Under the pieces are notes generated by a model. The model saw nothing but the letters and a program-made list of their open reading frames with translations, was not told where the DNA came from and did not search any database. From Cryptosporidium bovis (taxonomy: Eukaryota; Apicomplexa; Conoidasida; Eucoccidiorida; Cryptosporidiidae), in NCBI GenBank assembly GCA_009768925.2, contig VHIT02000034.1:496001-560000 (forward strand): 64,000 bases of DNA. The letters are read 5' to 3'. Each line of letters opens with the position of its first letter. The first letter of the stretch is position 1. A program made the translations under genes and the position numbers. Below, piece by piece: positions 55,901-64,000 of the stretch.

Positions 55901-56910
55901 ACAATATAAAAATAACGAATGTCTCATTTCAGATATTTTTATCAACTAGAGAAAGCGACTTAATTATACCAATAAATGGATTATTTAATATTAATATTCC
56001 AAGATCAATAACAAAAAACCTGTTCGTAAACATATTGTACATTAATTATAAATTAGAATTATACGATAAGGATAATGAAAGAAAAATACTATCGTTTGAT
56101 AATCTTCAAAATTTCAACAGTATTAACGATGAGATAATAAATGGAACGTCAATAAATATAGATGAGAATAAAGACTTTAATTTAGATATAAAAATGGAAA
56201 ATACTGTAATATTATTAGAAGATCGAAATAATCAATTAATGAATGCAATAAAAACAGTTTTTGGATTACCAAAGTCTCAAAGTGAGCAAGTTAATAATAT
56301 TGAATTAAGAAGTTATATAGGTATTGGAATTCAAACATCAATTGGAATTATTAAATTAAACGATATAAAATTATATGGTACTATTCGAATGCCAAATTGT
56401 AGAAAAAGATTAATGAAGATGGAGGACAAAATAAACAAGCAAATAAACATCAATTCAATATTTAAAGTTGAATCTATTCAATTACAAAAAATTAGATTAA
56501 TTATACCACCTAGAGGAATTGATATTCAATTGAATACAGTAATTAATATTCCTAACTATATCGATAATTTGATATTTGATATTATTATTGGTCAATGTAT
56601 ATTTGAACTCAAAAATAATGATGATAATTTACTAGCAATAATAAAAACACCAAGGCAAATAATAATTGGTAACAATAGAAGAACCGAGCCAATTTGTCAT
56701 GGATTTATTCCAGCAAAGTCATGGCTTCCAATGATGAATTTATTAGGCAGTGAAGAAGATAATACTGAAAAAATACATATCAAAGCAATAAATACACCAC
56801 ACGGCATACCATATTGGTTAATACCATTATTTGATTATTACAAATTACCGGCATCAAAAACATTTAGTAGTTTAGATGCAGCAGAGTTTAGTTCAGTAAC
56901 CTTCTCATAA
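52915..56910 (+). CDS. Large single-pass membrane protein with long beta-rich ectodomain
   Basis: 1,331 residues from ATG 52915; an in-frame TTG at 52903 is rejected. A cytosolic N tail of about 107 residues with a basic cluster (KKEKRNTTPRSRKYI) precedes a strong helix (about 108-135) and an ectodomain of ~1,195 residues. The ectodomain is Asn/Ile/Lys-rich with recurrent units: two strands, then a small-residue turn, then an amphipathic helix (for example SNVTIGFIGTNNFTIGSNS). An acidic Asp/Tyr run lies near 715-740. The C terminus ends without an anchor. The same layout as the minus-strand neighbour suggests ancient paralogy, though identity is low by eye. Inference: a lumenal or vacuolar single-pass (type II) protein, LEA2/DUF3712-like; function unknown. 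Confidence 0.75.
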   Translation: MTEFESNNKRTKINVDNSVSNDMATINSSVQAKSTSDGNTIFTEETESSMLTILRNSRRENIFDGRIKLYYKDKILNKKEKRNTTPRSRKYIISKNDCSTFCKLRYKLFRNLIIILGVLLILASFFGIFLFLLLPKIAEILIRKSDLFVKEVDILNVSKQNDDPSFELNSVINFGKSSSINYIKFIHSLLNISYIISNESNTVTRPLGKLFVSQVSNRGNGDYSAKSRFTITNNDSLGILIKYYTSDIGNHSKPNIDLKNNQKIIFNVKGLMSLKILGIRINNIIVEKEIGSNSLENVTNSGNKIKSLSFNSNDNNIIIHNKWLSVYDDDDIRINFEMEVDISKLLGGNEAYVNGQDEISKKKFIMPSIMMNNIGDLWFNVLIGNELICRFIWFDFNIKPESNIWTFSIDFPNKISDKLKGKIMDSVINGNNDSDIVLEIIGDYSENEAFNEIIKNINIKLPLKILFNVFKSEMNGQKLTGSNILDKIIRYLKVGRIKLINDPQSLRMRGDIKVGYVNPIGNSLPIVMNEVSLNSVLTDELEDNYGNVHIYIKKKPETSMRRLFDISNHNKNTVIDLLYNDDLSFSSNGIEHRTDSRGQTPKKGSIEKNKYNHMEKCKNERITKKNRQLVLRPCYNINEFEMELSINTDKVKYEIKNEWIENVVRRNRKLALKNSLLSVNATTIFGNSLFKNIRIKRNLLGNSNKIQFAANNQIYLDDDDYNFDDYYNDEDDYPKSTSENFKALDVKNMTKLINIDDLKILGEGYNNSWIVRVSINETNILNKFGVDKLEIGSFGFIISYSNVTIGFIGTNNFTIGSNSKLTLIGAIKPEVDPTTNEINKSIIDMINSILKGNVNKIQDRNLTLEFKSDQQEKEMCVKYFNYTKYLSDEDISYWFKNKKMPYLNKMLTKNGNSKKTWFEKFLNDQKINIPINLMNELNNFSIQKYVDKIVDDNSDLISNSLCLVQSFLNEDIIVNDDNKISGNKISEIVTNKLKEYNIKITNVSFQIFLSTRESDLIIPINGLFNINIPRSITKNLFVNILYINYKLELYDKDNERKILSFDNLQNFNSINDEIINGTSINIDENKDFNLDIKMENTVILLEDRNNQLMNAIKTVFGLPKSQSEQVNNIELRSYIGIGIQTSIGIIKLNDIKLYGTIRMPNCRKRLMKMEDKINKQININSIFKVESIQLQKIRLIIPPRGIDIQLNTVINIPNYIDNLIFDIIIGQCIFELKNNDDNLLAIIKTPRQIIIGNNRRTEPICHGFIPAKSWLPMMNLLGSEEDNTEKIHIKAINTPHGIPYWLIPLFDYYKLPASKTFSSLDAAEFSSVTFS

Positions 56911-57154
56911 AATAATTAATTAGTATAGTTAAAAAACATTTTAGTGAAACAAAATATTAGAATTAAATAGAGTGAAATAATAGTGCAAATATTTAGATTA
57001 AAATCCTTCATGCGGGTTACAGTAATATAATTTCATGTTAAAATGAACGAATAAATATATTAAATATTTAAATATTAATTGAAAATAACTGGTATATATA
57101 CTTTTTTCGTTTTATTAAATAAAAATAAGTTATAAAACTATATTATTTATTCAC

Positions 57155-59062
57155 ATGGATGACTTATTTTTGGCAGAATTTCATGGTTATATTGATGAAA
57201 AAACATGTGAAATAGCAGAATTAAGTATCAATTACATCAAATCATTAAATAGCTGTTTAAAAAAGCTAAAAAAGAATGATGGTATATTGGAAAGTTATTC
57301 TCATTTACGTGATATAATAGAAATAATAAGAATATGTTTGTTGCATGGCATATTAATCGATGAAAAAAGTTTCGAAAATATAACAAATGATGAACAAAAT
57401 CCTAATAATCATAATAATAGCCTCTTTCACTTTGTAAGATTGTTTCCAGAATTGGAAGATATTGGAAACGTAGATGATATGTGTTTTATAGCATTTTTAC
57501 TAGTGAACAGGGTATTAACAGGATTATTAGAGTCAATAAATAATCCAATTACAAAATGGAATCAAATAACAAAATATTATCATCATGCAAGTATATTAAG
57601 ATACAATGATTTCATGAATGACTTTAAAGTAATAATAAACAGTTTTGAAATAAATATAAAGATAAAAAATTTTCATCTACCAAGCAATTGGTTAACATAT
57701 TTTGCAAAATTATCACTCAGATGGAATAATTTAGGTAATGATGAATTGGACATAATAATTGTAAATAATAATATAACGAAAGAAAACAATAAGAAAACGA
57801 CTCAGGAATATTGTGGAAAAGAGCAGTTACTATTATCTAATGAAAACAAAATAACTGGGGAGTCATCTTTAATATATATATTAAATAACAAATTAGAAAA
57901 TAAATTTTATGAAAATGCGGATAGTTCAAATTCAAGCTCAATAAACTCAGGACCAAAAGTAACTGGTTATAATTCAAATACAGAGTTTGAAGATGAAGGT
58001 GAGATAATATACGATGAAAATGAGAATATACCAAAATTAATATATAATGATAATAACATGAAAGACATACAAGAATTACTTGATTTTATATGGAATCCGG
58101 TATTGGATGGTACAATACTAACAAGAATAAATGCTAATAACAATGCCAGTTTGTTATATGATAAAATGGAAGAATTTAAAGAAAAAGAAAACTATTTTAG
58201 TGTTCAAAATAACGATAACAATAACATGACAATTACAGAAGAAAAATTGGATATAACAGAAAAAAAACGGATAGATATAGACAGTAAAAGTAAACTAATA
58301 ATGGAAAACCCTATGGAACTAATTAAATATAAAGAAAAAGATACTAAAGAATGGTATCTATACTACTATAGTGTGCCTGCAAGTCATGAGGAGGAAATAC
58401 TAATATTGAATATGCAGGGTCATAAATGTTATAATACAAATTGTAAAATGAATTTTAATATAAACAATAATTTGAAAATAAATTTTTGTTGTTTTACTGG
58501 TTATTTTTATTGTGATGGATGTTTTGGTAGTAATTCATATTCAATATTACCAGGTTTATTGGTTAAATATGGCAACTTAACGCCAGTACCTGTTTCAAAA
58601 TATTCGAAAAATAAATTAGAAAAATTGGAGGATATACCGTTGATAAGTATAAATATATTAACTGCTGAAATATGGAGGTCAAATAAATATATAAAGCAAT
58701 ATGTATATTTAAAAACATATTTAAAATCACTATTTCAAAGCAGTAATAATAAATACAAATTAAACAAGAAATGTCAATATAAGGAATCAATAAAAAGAAG
58801 ACTTGAGAGGGAACACGACGTAAAGCAATACGATAAACCAGGATATTTCTCAATAAAACAATTAATAGAAATAGCATATGAAGTATTGTCACAAAATGTA
58901 GTAATGTATTCAAACGAAACAACACTACAAACATCAGTAAAAGAACTAACACAAATAACAGTAAATTGGAGAAAGCACCTGAGTAAGTGTATAAATTGTC
59001 AATTTGAAAAAAGAAGTAGCATGACAATGAGTAATCACCATTTATTTAAACACAAAATGTAA
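57155..59062 (+). CDS. RUN plus Rubicon-homology (DUF4206) protein, PLEKHM1/Rubicon/DEF8-like
   Basis: 635 residues. The N-terminal ~190 residues are helical and end MCFIAFLLVNRVLTGLL...ITKYYHHASILRY.DF, the pattern of the last RUN-domain helices. A low-complexity linker follows. The C-terminal domain (about 415-630) fits the Rubicon-homology zinc fold: CYNTNC, then INFCCFTGYFYCDGCF (the family has RFC.YTG.YFC..CH), then a proline-containing ILPGLLVKYGN stretch, VSKYSKNKLEKL, DIPLISINIL, and a final CINCQF...HHLFKH. Known: RH domains bind Rab7 and RUN domains bind small GTPases, linking late endosomes, lysosomes and autophagy. Inference: a Rab7 effector. With the RMC1 homologue at 7.7 kb this gives two Rab7-axis proteins in one window. 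Confidence 0.75.
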   Translation: MDDLFLAEFHGYIDEKTCEIAELSINYIKSLNSCLKKLKKNDGILESYSHLRDIIEIIRICLLHGILIDEKSFENITNDEQNPNNHNNSLFHFVRLFPELEDIGNVDDMCFIAFLLVNRVLTGLLESINNPITKWNQITKYYHHASILRYNDFMNDFKVIINSFEINIKIKNFHLPSNWLTYFAKLSLRWNNLGNDELDIIIVNNNITKENNKKTTQEYCGKEQLLLSNENKITGESSLIYILNNKLENKFYENADSSNSSSINSGPKVTGYNSNTEFEDEGEIIYDENENIPKLIYNDNNMKDIQELLDFIWNPVLDGTILTRINANNNASLLYDKMEEFKEKENYFSVQNNDNNNMTITEEKLDITEKKRIDIDSKSKLIMENPMELIKYKEKDTKEWYLYYYSVPASHEEEILILNMQGHKCYNTNCKMNFNINNNLKINFCCFTGYFYCDGCFGSNSYSILPGLLVKYGNLTPVPVSKYSKNKLEKLEDIPLISINILTAEIWRSNKYIKQYVYLKTYLKSLFQSSNNKYKLNKKCQYKESIKRRLEREHDVKQYDKPGYFSIKQLIEIAYEVLSQNVVMYSNETTLQTSVKELTQITVNWRKHLSKCINCQFEKRSSMTMSNHHLFKHKM

Positions 59063-59461
59063 TATGTAAATAAATCAAAAAAAATTAAATTAATAATTAA
59101 TTATAAAATCAAACAGAAACGTTATTTTTTTTTATAACAAAATCTTGGGTTGTAATACCAAGTACTTCCCCCCAAGTAATTTTAAATATCTAAAATGCAA
59201 AAGGGGAAAAAATGCATTAAAGATTTTAATAAAAAAATACGCATATATATAAATAAACATATTTAGATTTATAGCTTTAACTTTAATTTAAATAATTATT
59301 TGTGTAACTGTGAACTGAATATATATATTTTTTAATAAAATAGTTTCTAGGAATACTTTTATTTTTGTGAATATTTTCTTTTTTTGAAAAAAGAAAATAT
59401 CTATCTCCAATATCTGTAAAGAAAGAGTATATTAAAGTATTAAACTAATTTAATTAAATAG
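59063..59461. other. Intergenic region with 5'-leader hairpin
   Basis: A 399-base gap. It contains AAGTACTTCCCCCC at 59160-59173 and a near-perfect A/T hairpin at 59371-59400 close to the downstream ATG. No gene seen. Confidence 0.5.
59371..59400. repeat. 14-base-pair hairpin in the 5' leader
   Basis: Arms 59371-59384 (ATATTTTCTTTTTT) and 59387-59400 are perfectly complementary with a two-base TG loop. It ends 61 bases before the ATG of the metacaspase-like gene and so would probably lie in its 5' UTR or core promoter. Confidence 0.7.
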
Positions 59462-61531
59462 ATGTGGTGTCTTCCCAAAAAACTACCAGATATACACAAC
59501 AATATAGGAGTAGAGAGAGACTTTTCAGCAACAATAAATAAGAAGGCATTATTGGTATCGGGTGAAATAGAGGATCTAAAAGGATGTACGAATGACATAA
59601 TAGAGTATGCAATAATATTATCTAAAGTATATAAATATAGAGAAATAAGAATACTACAAAGCGAATTTTCCGAAAGACTATATGGTAACTTTCCGTCAGT
59701 AACGCTTAATCAGTTAGAAGGAGGTACAATCATACAGATAGTAAGGCTAACAAAAAAGTCGTTAATAGAAGGATTTAGATGGTTGATTTTTTCACCATTA
59801 GCTGTAAACGAGTATATAAACACGGATTATTTTGAATATTATAATAATGAATTCAATATGAATAACAAAATTATAAATTCCTACTATAAAGGAAATGAAT
59901 TGGTATTTGCATATTCAGGAAAGTCTAAACTTATTGAATTACTCAACATTGATGAAAATGAATTGATATATGAACCCCAATTTTACATATCTAAGGAAGA
60001 GCAGGTATCTTTTTCTGAGTTAGAGGATATAATAGCACTAAACAAAATAAGAAATAGTATAACTAATATAACTTGTTTTATGGATTGTGAATATGGCCAC
60101 TTGTTTTTATTAAATTATACAAGGGAAATATCATTGGATTTGAGAAATGGTATAAATTTAGAGAATAATGTAGAAATCAGGCATTCAAGGATTAAAACAC
60201 TACCAAATATAAACAGTTTACATAATACCGAAAAAGAGAATAAAGTCTACAATAAAAGTGAGAAAAATAAGGTTAACGACACAAATGAGAATTTAAAAGT
60301 AAATACAAAAACAGAAACACGTAAAAAAAGTGATAATTTAAAGCCAATAATACTGGGTGTCAAAAAAAATATATACTGCGATCCAAATATATCAGTAGTA
60401 ATATTTTCATCTTGCTTACCGAATCAGATGTCTCAAGAACTATCGGTTTGTTCTAATAATGGTTTAAGTTTATCTATAATATATAGAGGATTATTCTCAT
60501 ACAGTTTCCACTCTTTTATAAAGCAAAATCTAATGGCCTATAATTCAAGCAATTACAACTTAGGAGATTATCATATACACAAGGGAGTATATAACAATAG
60601 AGATGTGTTTAACATAAAGAGTGAGAATATTTTTAGTTTCACTCTTGAATATGTGTTAGAAGAACTTAAAAATAACATGTCATACTTGATAAATAGGAAT
60701 CAATTAAATGAGCAGTTTCCATTGTTAACGACATCACCTAACATAATACGTGGAAGAAGTAAATTGTTTCAAGTGTCTTTTAATGCTCATATTTACAATA
60801 CATCTTGTTATTATAATACAACGAATAATGCCAACAATAGCTATAATTACAATTTGCACAATAGAAATATTACATATGAATATGGATCGACACAGGGGTT
60901 CGGTGACAATAGTAATATATATAACATTAAATCATCCAGGAGCCTTGGATATGTATTTCCTTCTGTAACCTCTACCCAAGCGAGAAAAAAAGAGACACAA
61001 TTAACTTTTCCAACACAATTTTCAATGGAAATAAATGAGCAGCAGAGAGTTAAAACTGAAAACAATAACAAACTGTTACAAGACACGGCAAACTATAAAT
61101 CACGCAGTGGAATTTTTGGGGGTTTTCTAAGTAGTAATAAGAGAATATATGTACCAAACAATTTAGAAAGCAGTTGTAATTCCTCGATTAAATATGATAC
61201 ATTTGATCAAGATGGTACGCAAGGCGAATATTCCACTCACTCATCTGAATTTGTACTTTTGAGTGAAATAAGCAAACTAAAGAATGAACTTGATATCATA
61301 AAAAAATCATTTATAAAAGATCGAAACATTAGATCAGCCTTCGAAGAGTGCAATAATGATCATTATTATAATTATAATAATAAAGGTAACATCAATCACA
61401 GCTACTTGCAACAGCTTTATAACACCAACTCGGTTTTTAAAAAAAGCATTAGAAGTTCAATTGGAGTAGGTCGCATTAATAGTAACGTTAGTATCGGAAG
61501 TAGTCACTTCAGGACTTTCACTTCAAAATAA
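59462..61531 (+). CDS. Metacaspase-like protein lacking both catalytic residues
   Basis: 689 residues. The p20-type core is recognisable: NKKALLVSGEIEDLKGCTNDI at about 27-47 (metacaspases have ALLIG...L.GC.ND), then a GFRWLIFSP helix and NELVFAYSGKSK. In that last motif the family has YSGHG, and Lys154 stands at the catalytic His. Next, ITCFMDCEYGH lies where DSCHSG is expected: Asp208-Cys209 precede Glu210 at the catalytic Cys position and Tyr211 at the His position. The p10-like strand VVIFSSCLPNQMSQEL and GLFSYSFHSFI are preserved. The C-terminal third is Asn/Tyr/Ser-rich with a short coiled coil (about 600-625). Known: type I metacaspases are Arg/Lys-specific cysteine peptidases. Inference: a pseudo-metacaspase with a scaffold or regulatory role. 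Confidence 0.75.
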   Translation: MWCLPKKLPDIHNNIGVERDFSATINKKALLVSGEIEDLKGCTNDIIEYAIILSKVYKYREIRILQSEFSERLYGNFPSVTLNQLEGGTIIQIVRLTKKSLIEGFRWLIFSPLAVNEYINTDYFEYYNNEFNMNNKIINSYYKGNELVFAYSGKSKLIELLNIDENELIYEPQFYISKEEQVSFSELEDIIALNKIRNSITNITCFMDCEYGHLFLLNYTREISLDLRNGINLENNVEIRHSRIKTLPNINSLHNTEKENKVYNKSEKNKVNDTNENLKVNTKTETRKKSDNLKPIILGVKKNIYCDPNISVVIFSSCLPNQMSQELSVCSNNGLSLSIIYRGLFSYSFHSFIKQNLMAYNSSNYNLGDYHIHKGVYNNRDVFNIKSENIFSFTLEYVLEELKNNMSYLINRNQLNEQFPLLTTSPNIIRGRSKLFQVSFNAHIYNTSCYYNTTNNANNSYNYNLHNRNITYEYGSTQGFGDNSNIYNIKSSRSLGYVFPSVTSTQARKKETQLTFPTQFSMEINEQQRVKTENNNKLLQDTANYKSRSGIFGGFLSSNKRIYVPNNLESSCNSSIKYDTFDQDGTQGEYSTHSSEFVLLSEISKLKNELDIIKKSFIKDRNIRSAFEECNNDHYYNYNNKGNINHSYLQQLYNTNSVFKKSIRSSIGVGRINSNVSIGSSHFRTFTSK

Positions 61532-61963
61532 TTATTGAGTATCGTAACATAATTCACAGCTATTTAATTTTTCAAGATTAGAGATGAAAGTGTGTGTAAA
61601 CACGCATTCTATGCAATGACTCGTCAGTATTCAGAAAAAACTGAAGTCAATGAAGAAAAGAGGAATTTCATTTTCTTTGATTTACCATCATTTAACATTA
61701 CTATAGATAAAGTATTTGACAGTATTTAGTAAATTGTTTTTAATTTTTATTTGTTTTTTTCAAATAATTTTAACCTATCCGCTTTCTCTATCGTTTAATA
61801 AACAAAAGTAAAAAATGACAGTGATGGCGCCATGTGTGGGGAGAAGTACTTTCAACATGTAATAAAAAAATAAAAAGCTGATTTGTACAAATAAGCCGAA
61901 AATAAAAGTTAAATAAATAAATAAATGTAATAAATCAGTAATAGTGAGTTGTAATGTTATATT
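61532..61963. other. Intergenic region upstream of the Aurora-like kinase
   Basis: A 432-base gap with a TGGCGCCA palindrome at 61825-61832 and GGGGAGAAGTACTT at 61838-61851. No gene seen. Confidence 0.5.
61825..61832. promoter_or_regulatory. TGGCGCCA element upstream of the Aurora-like kinase
   Basis: Exact palindrome 132 bases before the kinase ATG. The adjoining GTGTGGGGAGAAGTACTT adds a second box whose reverse complement resembles the sequence at 59160-59173. Confidence 0.5.
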
Positions 61964-64000
61964 ATGAATTATGAATACAGCTATGATAACTATATAGACA
62001 AGTTACCAAATATAAACCGATTTAAACTTGAAAGTGGAATAACCACAGATGAATATAAAAAGTATATAAAAAAAGTATCAGAAGAAACTAGAATGGACAA
62101 AATATCAGGTATTTTGAAGTATAATGTAGATAATATTAGTTGTAATAAAGCAACCAAAAACGAGAGTAAGTGGAAGCCAATAGATTCAGACACATTTTAC
62201 GGAGATAGTGGGCCATTATTATCAAAGTTATATACAGTTCCGGATGAGTTAAGAAATTTTTTTGAAATTTATGACGGCACAGAGGGAGTTTTAGGTAGGG
62301 GAGCGTATTCTAGTGTATTTAAAGTTCGCAGTCGTAGAAGTGGAAATGTATATGCATTAAAAGTAATGAGTGTGGAACACTTTACATGTAGGGGTCTGGG
62401 AAATCAATTAAGAAGGGAGATTCAGCTTCAATCTCAATGTTATCATCCAAATATTGTTCAACTATATAAATATATGGAGTATTGTGGATATGTTTTTTTA
62501 TTATTGGAATATGTAGATACTAATTTATTTAGTGTAATTCACAAAAAAAAGAAGAATCAAGTAATAGACACTTCAGTGAGGCGTAATATGTATTCCGTAA
62601 ATGGCAATATTAGAAATGGGGATCCAAATCATTTGTTTTCAAGGAATGAGGTAATTAGTTTTACTTCCCAGTTGTTAAAGGCAGTTAATTACTTACACGA
62701 GATGAATATAATCCATAGAGATATAAAACCTGAAAATATATTGATATCTAAAGATGGCAGAATAAAACTAGGTGACTTTGGTTGGTGTGGTGACCTAACG
62801 AGAAAATGTTCATCAATTGCAGGTACTTTCTGTTATATGGCTCCAGAAGTTTTAAAAGGTGAAAAACAATCAATAAAAGTTGATTCCTGGAGCGTTGGAA
62901 TAGTGTTGTATGAATTATTTACAGGAGGTGTTCCTTTTGTTCCAGATAATACTTCTACGAGTGAAAGTGGTGGGAATAGTTTTCACACGATTTCGATGTT
63001 AAAATCTATTAGAGAAATGTCTAGAGAATCCAAACCTAACTCTTTTCCATCAGATGCTTGGCACCTTTGTTGTTGGTTACTGAGAACAAATAGTAATGAG
63101 AGGGCTTCCCCTATTCAGGCCTTGAATCACCCCTTTCTGTCTGAAGGGAGTGCTGTTTCTCCAATACCTATTGAAATTGATCATGCTAGAATTTCCAATG
63201 ATAGTGTTATTTTCCAGCCTACACCTGGAAAAAAAAAGGAAGTTGTCTACAATGTTGATACAAATAACAAAAAATATGGAAATTACAATACTAATTCAGA
63301 TTGGTCTGGAATACCGTCATCCATGCTTTTAAATGGAGTTACTTACACGGCATTACCCTTGGTAGCCGTTCCAACTCCAACAAACAGAGTAGGACCAAAA
63401 AGAGAATCCAATATTAAGAGAATGTTTACGGAGATACCTTCATTTTTAACTTCTAATAATGAATATGTAAATATTAATTCAGATTATGACTTATTGAATC
63501 GCAAAAACTGCAAAATAACAAATAATAGCGGTCATACTCAAAGTCATTTCCTTCAAAAACATATAACTGGAATTCCTCCATTTCAATATTATAGAAACCT
63601 TGACGAAAGAGTGAGGGAAGAAAGAAGAAAGTTTTCTCCAATTAATTATAGTTCGGAACAAACTCATTCTTCTGAAAAAGAATGGGTTAAACAAGAAAAA
63701 AAGAACCCATTTTACCATGAAAATAATTCCGAAGAGAGTTTAGGAAGAAAAATAAGGCACGAATTTTCCAATACCGATAATTATTACAATGTGATGGAAT
63801 ATGAACCAGCTTACAATTCTGAGAAGGAACTTCTATTATATAACAATGGACTTGTAGAAAAAACAATGAATAATCAAAATATCAATCCTTTGAAATACAA
63901 AATTAATCCTAAAACCCAGATTCCTCCACATCTCCTTCCTCAATATTCTGGAGGATTATTGAGGCAAACCAAACAAAATAGATATATTAGTCAACCACCG
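61964..64000 (+). CDS. Aurora-like Ser/Thr protein kinase, truncated by the window edge
   Basis: The frame opens at ATG 61964 and remains open to the last base (679 codons), so the C terminus is missing. Kinase motifs: GRGAYSSVF near 111; YALK lysine near 132; REIQLQSQCYHPNIVQLY; HRDIKPENIL near 252; DFGWCGDL near 271; AGTFCYMAPEVLKGE near 294; VDSWSVGIVLYELFTGGVPF. DFGW, the REIQLQS helix and KVDSWSVG resemble Aurora kinases, but the activation loop differs (RKCSSIAGT against RRTTLCGT), and an insert of about 30 residues with a Lys-rich run separates the lobes. Known: Aurora kinases control mitotic spindle and cytokinesis events. Inference: an Aurora-related cell-division kinase with a long Asn/Lys-rich C-terminal extension. 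The alternative is a parasite-specific PLK/Aurora relative. Confidence 0.82.
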   Translation, partial: MNYEYSYDNYIDKLPNINRFKLESGITTDEYKKYIKKVSEETRMDKISGILKYNVDNISCNKATKNESKWKPIDSDTFYGDSGPLLSKLYTVPDELRNFFEIYDGTEGVLGRGAYSSVFKVRSRRSGNVYALKVMSVEHFTCRGLGNQLRREIQLQSQCYHPNIVQLYKYMEYCGYVFLLLEYVDTNLFSVIHKKKKNQVIDTSVRRNMYSVNGNIRNGDPNHLFSRNEVISFTSQLLKAVNYLHEMNIIHRDIKPENILISKDGRIKLGDFGWCGDLTRKCSSIAGTFCYMAPEVLKGEKQSIKVDSWSVGIVLYELFTGGVPFVPDNTSTSESGGNSFHTISMLKSIREMSRESKPNSFPSDAWHLCCWLLRTNSNERASPIQALNHPFLSEGSAVSPIPIEIDHARISNDSVIFQPTPGKKKEVVYNVDTNNKKYGNYNTNSDWSGIPSSMLLNGVTYTALPLVAVPTPTNRVGPKRESNIKRMFTEIPSFLTSNNEYVNINSDYDLLNRKNCKITNNSGHTQSHFLQKHITGIPPFQYYRNLDERVREERRKFSPINYSSEQTHSSEKEWVKQEKKNPFYHENNSEESLGRKIRHEFSNTDNYYNVMEYEPAYNSEKELLLYNNGLVEKTMNNQNINPLKYKINPKTQIPPHLLPQYSGGLLRQTKQNRYISQPP

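Overview
This 64 kb window looks like a chromosome segment of an apicomplexan parasite of the Cryptosporidium type. It is very AT-rich and gene-dense. Nearly all genes are single open exons separated by a few hundred bases, with many Asn/Ser/Lys low-complexity tracts. The few introns start with GTAAGT/GTGAGT and end in TAG/CAG. The gene set is eukaryotic core machinery plus an EGF-type surface protein and a pepsin-like protease. I saw no rRNA, tRNA, transposon or CRISPR array. The species assignment is an inference from style and content.

Layout: 0-11.7 kb holds a 5'-truncated EGF/membrane protein, a pepsin-like protease, an SNF1/AMPK-alpha kinase, an RMC1 (Mon1-Ccz1 regulator) homologue and an SFT2 protein. 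13-26 kb holds casein kinase 2 alpha, an intron-split alpha/beta-hydrolase-like gene that appears catalytically dead, a candidate hidden microprotein, an unassigned kinase, ribophorin I, CCT-beta and an ecdysoneless/SGT1 homologue. 26.5-39.5 kb holds PIG-V, an intron-containing MPP6-like exosome cofactor and one giant gene (about 10.6 kb) that I assemble from two ORFs across an intron into a roughly 3,380-residue PHD-knuckle-PHD (PZP) to SPOC protein. 39.8-49.3 kb holds a Trm5 methyltransferase, an ERGIC-53-type lectin, a Deltex-type WWE-RING-DTC ligase, a CKK-domain (CAMSAP-like) protein and a Tousled-like pseudokinase. 49.8-64 kb holds a divergent pair of single-pass proteins with long beta-rich ectodomains, a RUN plus Rubicon-homology protein, a metacaspase-like pseudoprotease and an Aurora-like kinase cut by the right edge.

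How the genes connect: RMC1 and the RUN/Rubicon-homology protein both point to a Rab7-type late endosome/vacuole pathway. SFT2, the lectin, ribophorin I and PIG-V belong to the secretory and glycosylation route. Aurora-like, ecdysoneless-like, MPP6-like and PZP-SPOC genes each have a GGCGCC or GGCGGGAA element in the 5' flank, suggesting shared E2F-like control. Three proteins (hydrolase-like, metacaspase-like, Tousled-like) keep their folds but lose catalytic residues.

The items I rate most novel are the PZP-SPOC giant hidden by a stop codon lying inside the splice donor, the CKK protein, the Deltex ligase, the RMC1 homologue and the nested palindrome at 52653-52700. All homology calls were made by eye and are not database results.
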